Part shown: one piece after another, positions 58,601 through 64,000 of the stretch
Layout of the letters: every line of letters begins with the position of its first letter
How positions within the stretch are numbered: position 1 is the first letter of the stretch
Assembly: GCF_027943255.1 (NCBI RefSeq)
Contig: NC_072894.1
Span: 82,003,601 to 82,067,600 of the forward strand
Length of the DNA: 64,000 bases
Origin: Anastrepha obliqua
Lineage: Eukaryota; Arthropoda; Insecta; Diptera; Tephritidae
Direction of reading: 5' to 3'
Notes under the pieces: generated by a model
Seen by the model: only the letters and a program-made list of their open reading frames with translations
What the model was told of the DNA's origin: nothing
Database searches by the model: none
Position numbers and translations under genes: made by a program

Positions 58601-61600
58601 AATAAAGAAGAAGAAAACCCTGCCAAGCCTGTGGTCATCAGTTGTCGGCATTTACCTCATAGAGTAAGAGTAGGGAGCAGACTCTTCTGGCAAAGATGGA
58701 TGTAGAAGTTGAAAAGCAAGGGGAAAAGGACACTACTATGGCACCCCTTGCTTTACGTCATCTATTTGCAGATTTGATCTCGAATTGAGGAGAGAGTATC
58801 GGCCACATAGGGCTGAAGAGGTGGACCGCGAACTACCTGAGTGGTCGTCACTCGTCGGTAATATTTCGAGACCAAACCTCAAAACAGAGAAAAATAAAGC
58901 AAGGAGTACCGCAGGGTGGTGTCCTTTCACCCTTGCTTTTTAATTTCTATATTTCGAAACTCCCCCAGCCACCAGAGGGAGTCTCACTGGTCTCATATGC
59001 CGACGACTGCACGATAATGGCGTCGGGCAATGACATTGATGGCCTATGCTCAAAAGTAAACGACTACCTCGCCCGCCTTTCTCGCTTCTTCACTGCGAGA
59101 AACTTAAAACTTTCTCCCACTAAATCCACGGCGACCCTTTTCACCACCTGGACAAAGGAGGTCAAGCTGCCACTTCAGGTGCACGTCGATGATACCCCAA
59201 TACCGACGGTAAACAACCCCAGAATTTTGGGAGTCACCTTTGACAGCTTGCTCTCCTTCTCAGTGCACACAACCGCTATTGCAACGAGAGTACAGAATCG
59301 CAACAAGGTCCTCAAGTCGCTTGCCGGCAGCACTTGGGGCAAAGACAAAGAAATGTTGCTGTCGACTTGAACTATGCCGCGCCTGTCTGGTCGCCTGGAA
59401 CCAGTGATACGCAGTGGACGAAGCTTCAGACCTGCCAGAATACTGCCATCAGGACCGCGACAGGATGTCTCCTGATGTCCCCTATCCATCACTTACATGA
59501 CGAGGCGCACATGCTCCCGGTTAAGGAGCACAACAAAATGCTCGGCAAGCAGTTTCTGCTTGGGTGTCACCGTAGGCCTCACCCATGCAGACACCTGCTC
59601 GAGCCTGAGCCACCTTCCACGCACATCATGAGATATTTCCTCAATTACGTGGACGAGATCCAGGACAAAACGGACAGACCACTCCAGGATCAGACAGTAT
59701 ACAGACAGGCAATTAGCGACATTCATCGGGAGACCCTTACCACCTTCCTAAGCTTCCGACCCCCGAATGCCGTTATCGGAGTCCAACCACCACCTATCGC
59801 AGACGAAGAGCTCCAGCTTCCCCGAGAGTCCCGCGCAATCTTGGCACAACTACGTTCTGGATATTGTAGCAGGTTAAACTCCTACCTATCCAGAATCGAC
59901 CCCGACATACTAAACATATGTACAGCATGTGAAGGTACCCCGCACGACACTAACCACCTCTTCACATGCCCCATCAAACCCACTCATCTAACACCTCTCT
60001 CCCTCTGGACCGAAACTGTCAGTTTCCTGGGCCTACCGTTAGATGAGCTAGACGAAGACGACCGGTAATTTACACTACACTGACAGGGCGAAGATACTGC
60101 TACAACAACAACAACCACATAGGAAAACGTTTCCACCACAGTGGGTTCTACGTTACCGAAACGACCCGGATTTATATCCGGCCAAGGACTGTCACTCCAG
60201 CAGCAATCCCCGTATGTAAATATGGGGAATGTTAATGCTGCTACATCAACAACCACATAGAAAATTTGCGGTTTACCCAAGGTACATTGATATGGTCTCC
60301 AATTTGTCAAATTTTGTTTAACGTTAATTTTGTTTTCTATACAGTGTCAATCTTCTTTCTGCTTATAGATTTTAACATTCTCTGGACCAAAGTCAAAAAC
60401 AAAATGCATTGCTCTTGTTGATGTGTGTCTTAGGACAACCTCTTCAGTCCCTGTGGGAGAGTGGTTTTTTCAATGTCAGCTACATCTTTTCAAGTTCATA
60501 ATAAGAAAATAGATTGAATATGAAATTGAAAATGATATATTGAAATGAGAATGATTAAATTGAAATTGAGAAAATTAAGTTGCAAATGAGAAAATAGAAT
60601 TCAAAATGAGAAAATATAAAATTGTATCGTATCATTGGCAAGCTTGAGTGCTTAAGATTCTGATAAGCGTTGAAGACACCAGCTACTAATCGGTTTTCAC
60701 CTCTGATAAGAGCACCAACACCAGAGTGATTTCCTGCCAGGCAGCTCGTGACAGAGGGTATATATATGTACATTATATGGTATATTTTGTACATATTCTG
60801 CTATATTTTGATATTCTAAAGAATTATCCCTGTGGTCGATGTCTTCATCGAGTTATCATCTCAATCTTGCTCTGGAGTCCGTTAAAGTTGAATCTTAATG
60901 ATTCTCGGAAGGGGTGTTACGTTTACAAGGTAAAGGACAAATGGGATTGTCTACGTTGCTTATGCTTATGGGATGAGAGAAAGAGGGTTATCTGCTCAGG
61001 TGAGCCCCGGAGAACCGCGAAGGGTACTTGAAATTGAAATTTGTATATATAAATCCTTTATAGATATAAACCTACAAGCACACATATATAATATGTAACG
61101 AAAGGTAAATTAATTACCAATCAATAGGCCGCAAATATGAGAATCCATTTGAAAATGCCATCGAAACGATTAAATATGCATAGTAATAATTTTTATTTCT
61201 CCATTATCTGTGCTAGCATTCCCATTCTTATTTTTGTGTGTGTTTTACTTATCTATCTCGCAATGCTTTCCTTCTCTGCCAAACTCAAGCAAGTTTTGCT
61301 ACTTGGCAAATTATTAATTATTAAAGTACAGAAATGCCAGCAGTTTTAAATATATTGTGTGTGAAACTAAAACAGTTGAGATCAAGCTTCCGACATCCCA
61401 GTGGGTCGAAGTGGGTATATTTAGAGAGGCCAGGACACCGGCTCTCCTACGGTACCGGCCACGATTTACCCACAAAAATCGCATGCCCTCATTCCAAAGC
61501 CAACCCCATTAATTTTAATCTAGAGCAGGCTTCTAAGTAGCTCGAGTAAAATTGCACTGCATATTTCTGATACAGTTAATTATATTTCTCAAAAACCGAC

Positions 61601-62015
61601 CTATTCTAGCACTGCTCGTCTTGATATAAATTCTTAGTTGGAGACTTATCTAATGGTACTCACTTAAGTTTATAAGATTCTTCTATTAGTATGTTGATTG
61701 TAGCCTAGTTTTGTCCAATCTGACGTCCACATCACTATCATTGATGAACGTTGATTGGTGTTTGCAAACGTGCATTTTTGTATCTTTTCACGCATATAAA
61801 TTCAACCGAGTATGTTTTCGTCCTTATTGCTTAGTTTTATATGAATTTCATAAAATAAAATGCAGGTTACAATTACCAAATCTACGTTTAATAACCACTT
61901 CACTTGCATCGACACTGCGCTCTATAGCGTAAGGACCCTTCCGAATAGAACCAGTAGGCACACTTTGTTCAATCTGTATTTTTCTAGTTGCTGTCGACGC
62001 TTTGGGAATGCTCAT
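52610..62015 (-). CDS. tra: Transformer, sex-determination SR protein, 4 coding exons, 417 aa (female form)
   Basis: A splicing regulator that with TRA-2 directs female splicing of doublesex and fruitless, and in tephritids of its own transcript. Female coding exons on the minus strand: 61877-62015, 57614-57777, 56779-57489, 52610-52849; all GT-AG, phases agree, 417 codons. Exon 1 begins MSIPKAST and carries GSIRKGPYAIERSV and VVIKRRFG. Exon 2 opens with EGSKPLFQRDDI. Exon 3 holds TPEKLPYFQDETRERDRLRR and an RS domain from about residue 193 to 300, then IPVPVPADFMNYTY. Exon 4 is proline-rich (PPMRPPLPPYGP). There is no RRM, as expected. Intron 1 (about 4.1 kb) contains TRA/TRA-2-type sites, a LINE and a SINE-like insertion; intron 3 (about 3.9 kb) contains a hAT element. 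The coding exons are intact. Confidence 0.95.
53008..53015. repeat. 8-bp target site duplication, left copy (ATTTATAA)
   Basis: Identical to 56159-56166; the two flank the hAT element in tra intron 3. Confidence 0.85.
53279..54035. mobile_element. TTAA-flanked (piggyBac-type) non-autonomous element nested in the hAT
   Basis: A 16-bp perfect inverted repeat, GGTACTTGACCACCTT, at both ends, directly flanked by TTAA at 53275-53278 and 54036-54039. TTAA duplication is the piggyBac signature. The interior is A/T-rich and non-coding. The terminal sequence is not the classical CCC-type piggyBac end, so only the class is inferred. Confidence 0.7.
54136..55900 (+). pseudogene. hAT transposase, frameshifted
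   Basis: 54136-54666 encodes a BED-type zinc finger (VCLLCNTSVSVPKKG with a downstream HHKTVH) and the helical linker. After a frameshift at 54660 comes the catalytic part (SLQLDESTDVVD, then GGLTTDGAPAMVG). Further shifts near 54835 and 55040 and a stop near 55226 interrupt it. 55301-55837 continues the insertion domain, and the last piece (SSFSNMKFIKN) is the hATC dimerisation end. It resembles the GTF2IRD2/ZBED-like lineage of hAT proteins. At least four disruptions make it inactive. Confidence 0.75.
56640..56705 (+). repeat. CAACAA-tailed element fragment (tra intron 3)
   Basis: TATTCCAGCAACATCC, AATATGGAGTATTTTG, then TGTTACAACAACAAAA: the 3' end of the short element, diverged. Confidence 0.45.
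58162..58174 (-). promoter_or_regulatory. TRA/TRA-2 binding site (ACAACAATCAACA)
   Basis: Fits the 13-nt consensus WCWWCRATCAACA of doublesex and tephritid tra on the tra sense strand. It lies in intron 1, 385 bp upstream of exon 2. Confidence 0.6.
58270..58282 (-). promoter_or_regulatory. TRA/TRA-2 binding site (ACTTCAATCAACA)
   Basis: The best match in the window: 12 of 13 to the doublesex repeat TCTTCAATCAACA. It is 96 bp from the previous site. Confidence 0.65.
58620..60112 (+). mobile_element. Jockey-type LINE, 5'-truncated, in tra intron 1 (antisense)
   Basis: 58933-59370 encodes the RT palm (VSYADDCTIMASG, the YADD active site; LSPTKSTATLFTTW; PRILGVTFDSLLSF). After a frameshift near 59335, 59370-60068 encodes the C-terminus (NYAAPVWSPGTSDTQWTKLQ, ENPT-like tail, a Cys-rich CTACEGTPHDTNHLFTCP). 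The element ends ACTGCTACAACAACAACAAC at about 60112. The 58690-58935 part holds an RT segment in other frames. Only a few frame breaks are seen, so it is fairly young. Confidence 0.8.
60115..60262 (+). mobile_element. Short CAACAA-tailed retroelement behind the LINE tail (tra intron 1)
   Basis: The full repeat: CCACAGTGGGTTCTACGTTA, CGACCCGGATTTATATCCGG, AAGGACTGTCACTCCAGCAG, GGGGAATGTTAATGCTGC, then TACATCAACAACC. The word AACCACATAG occurs on both sides (about 60107-60123 and 60252-60262), a probable target duplication made in the LINE's own CAACAA tail. Confidence 0.65.
60263..61690. other. tra intron 1 interior, unassigned
   Basis: 60490-60620 is a purine-rich low-complexity run of GAAAATGAGAAAAT-like words. 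60640-60760 has a short minus-strand open frame (GNHSGVGALIRGENRLVAGV) of unknown origin. 61370-61560 is less AT-rich but matches nothing I know. Confidence 0.35.
61692..61704 (-). promoter_or_regulatory. TRA/TRA-2-like site (GCTACAATCAACA)
   Basis: Matches 12 of 13 positions of WCWWCRATCAACA on the tra sense strand. It lies about 170 nt downstream of the exon 1 donor. Confidence 0.5.
61749..61761 (-). promoter_or_regulatory. Degenerate TRA/TRA-2-like site (ACACCAATCAACG)
   Basis: Keeps the CAATCAAC core with two mismatches to the consensus. It lies 116 nt downstream of the exon 1 donor and 45 nt from the preceding site. Confidence 0.35.
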
Positions 62016-62544
62016 GTTGACGGCTGTCTGTTTGGTTGCTTCAAACGACGGCTGAGCTTTCCTTTTCTACCACGATATATTTGCTTATAATGTCTAAATG
62101 CGTGGACCGAATTTAAAAATTATAACACGCAAATGTAGTCACTATATCAGCCTTTTGATTTATATTACTTTTTATAAATTAAAATTAAGAATTAATAGCA
62201 ATATTTAACGTTAAAAATTCACCTTTTTTGCATAAGCTTGAAAAAATGCCCTATTACAGACGCTTATTTCACTTAAATACAAACACAGAAAAGTAACGAA
62301 TTCACTTATAAACACTCTTTATTAATTGAATATTTGATTTAAAGCTATTTTCACTAAATAATACTACAAATTCTATTAGAATTTTATTATTACAAATGTT
62401 CTTCTAAACGTTTGTAATGCCGTGCAGAATAAATGTGAGGAGCGAACTGTCAAACGAACGATGAGAGAGAGAAGAACAAAGCGAAATAAGAAAAACCCAG
62501 CCAACCAAAAGGGAACACTTATTTTATTGTTATTTCTATTATTT
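62016..62544. other. tra 5' UTR and upstream flank
   Basis: AT-rich sequence before the tra start codon on the minus strand. No TATA box or initiator could be assigned with confidence. Promoter elements presumably lie between here and the tandem repeat. Confidence 0.35.
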
Positions 62545-63290
62545 ATAGGGGCGCTTTTTTCTTTCAAATATACATATATATTACAAAAACAAATATTTTT
62601 ACAAATACTGAAAATTTGGAATAAAAATCGCGCGATTTTTAGTCCAAATTTTCGCCTGCGGCGCTTTTTTGCTTTCAAATATACATACATATTACAAAAA
62701 CAAAAATTTTTACAAATATTGAAAATTTGGAATAAAAATCGCGCGATTTTTAGTCGAAATTTTCGCCTGCGGCGCTTTTTTGCTTTCAAATATACATACA
62801 TATTACAAAAACAAATATTTTTACAAATATTGAAAATTTGGAATAAAAATCGTGCGATTTTTAGTCCAAATTTTCGCCTGCGGCGCTTTTTTGCTTTCAA
62901 ATATACATACATATTACAAAAACAAATATTTTTACAAATATTGAAAATTTGGAATAAAAATCGCGCGCATTTTTGCTTTCAAATATACATACATATTACA
63001 AAAACAAATATTTTTACAAATACTGAAAATTTGGAATAAAAATCGCGCGATTTTTAGTCCAAATTTTCGCCTGCGGCGCTTTTTTACTTTCAAATATACA
63101 TACATATTACAAAAACAAATATTTTTACAAATACTGAAAATTTGGAATAAAAATCGCGCATTTTTTAGTCCAAATTTTCGCCTGCGGCGCTTTTTGCTTT
63201 CAAATATACGTATATATTACAAAAACAAATATTTTTACAAATACTGAAAATTTGGAATAAAAATCACCTAAATTTTCGCCATCGGCACTC
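62545..63290. repeat. 111-bp tandem repeat, ~7 units, upstream of tra
   Basis: The GCGCTTTTTT mark of each unit falls at 62551, 62661, 62772, 62883, 63077 and 63187, plus a shortened unit near 62966. The period is 110-111 bp. Units share CTTTCAAATATACATACATA, TTACAAAAACAAATATTTTT and GAAAATTTGGAATAAAAATC. The 18-bp palindrome AAAAATCGCGCGATTTTT occurs in most units. Because 111 is divisible by three, long frames stay open on both strands (62422-63039 plus, 62376-62912 minus). These are repeat artefacts rather than likely genes. Confidence 0.9.
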
Positions 63291-64000
63291 ATAACTTTTA
63301 CGATAAAACATCATTTTCATAAGTGCTATGAATTATAAAACCTAAGTTAAATGCTTGCTGGGTTGTCGACTGCTGTATTCTCTTCTCTTCAACTGTATTT
63401 CAGTCCAAACTGCAAATGTGGTCGGAAAAAACCTAATTTTTAAACTTCTCCTGGGGGTTCTATAGGGACCCTAGGAGGTTGGGACTTTCACAGTTATAAT
63501 GGTGTGACCTTGCTCTTTCTAATGGGCGTGGTGGGTGGTGCCACGCCCCCTCCCCCTCCGCCCCCCATTCAAATATATCGTGGTAGTAAAGGAAAGTTTT
63601 TCCCAAACGACTTCTGCGGTTTCACGGTTGCCCATAAAATTTTCGTAATACGTTGTTTGCAGGAAAATATTCCTAGGGTTATACCTACAGAGGCAATACT
63701 GCTGTTTCCGTGGCGCCGCAATTTAATGTTTTTACTTAAAAATATCGGGTGAAATTTACTAATTGCAAGCCGTACTTTAGAGATGACACAAAATTATTTC
63801 CAAATTATTAACAAGATGCAAAACTTTTTCACTTTGTTGAGAACGCACCCAGAAAATCGTTTCAATACTTGGCAGCATTGCCACCCCCTGAGTGATGAAC
63901 AGCTGATGGTCGAAATGACGGGCTGCCAGAAGTAAGGCACCAAAGATAATTGACGAAAACAGTTCGTCTTTACGTTAATGGAAAAATGTCGCTATTTAAA
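63291..64000. other. No gene recognised
   Basis: Contains a GC-rich patch at 63520-63570 with an inverted GGGCGTGG/CCACGCCC pair and a C-rich run, and a 50-codon frame at 63783-63935 (TWQHCHPLSDEQLM) that I cannot identify. Possibly transposon-derived. Confidence 0.35.

Noticed and set aside
59334..60068. 244-codon ORF as a host gene in tra intron 1
   Set aside because: It is the C-terminal part of the Jockey-type LINE, continuous with the RT frame upstream and ending at the LINE's CAACAA tail.
62376..63039. Long overlapping ORFs on both strands (178 and 205 codons)
   Set aside because: Both are products of the 111-bp tandem repeat, whose length is divisible by three. The translated units simply repeat, and there is no start context or known domain.
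62545..63290. CRISPR-like array
   Set aside because: Units are contiguous with no unique spacers, and the genome is a fly's. It is a minisatellite.
63783..63935. 50-codon ATG-initiated ORF
   Set aside because: Too short and unrecognised to call a gene; no splice partners seen.

Overview
The window is nuclear DNA of a higher fly, almost certainly a tephritid fruit fly. It is AT-rich, has short introns alongside long transposon-filled ones, and holds six intact protein-coding genes that assemble exon by exon. The strongest taxon signal is a complete transformer (tra) gene of the tephritid type: 417 codons, with a conserved N-terminal exon, an RS domain and a proline-rich tail. It is followed in convergent orientation by l(3)73Ah, its neighbour in Drosophila. 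From memory, 417 residues is also the length reported for Anastrepha TRA, so Anastrepha is a reasonable but unproven guess.

Layout. 1-15 kb: no host gene recognised; CpG-rich patches, a PIF/Harbinger-like element, RTE- and R1-like LINE remnants, a young hAT-like element with about 150-bp inverted repeats (8067-10854) and a mariner remnant. 15.3-26.9 kb (+): glycerol kinase 5-like gene, eight exons, 527 codons, with introns full of SINEs, LINEs and a TA-flanked MITE. 27-32 kb: Tc1-like, RTE-like and R1/I-like remnants. 33.25-35.7 kb (-): ZAD/C2H2 zinc-finger gene with 12 fingers. 36.7-37.2 kb (-): splicing factor SF3B6/p14. 37.5-40 kb: mariner and LINE debris. 40.5-41.5 kb (-): dihydropteridine reductase. 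41.5-45.9 kb: repeats only. 45.9-48.4 kb (+): l(3)73Ah (PCGF3-type RING protein). 48.4-52.6 kb: three DNA-transposon remnants. 52.6-62.0 kb (-): tra. 62.5-63.3 kb: a 111-bp tandem repeat about 0.5 kb upstream of the tra start codon.

The host genes form no operon-like unit. They cover metabolism (Gk5, Dhpr), splicing (SF3B6), chromatin (l(3)73Ah), probable DNA binding (ZAD zinc finger) and sex determination (tra). The most biologically loaded part is tra. Intron 1 carries four TRA/TRA-2-type 13-mers in two clusters, which fits autoregulated sex-specific splicing. The clusters are about 3.4 kb apart because LINE and SINE-like insertions lie between them. The last intron holds a hAT element with a perfect 8-bp target duplication, and inside that element sits a second, TTAA-flanked element.

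Limits: exon junctions were read by eye from splice consensus, frame and remembered family sequence. Transposon superfamily calls rest on TIR/TSD structure and short protein motifs. No database or expression evidence was available.
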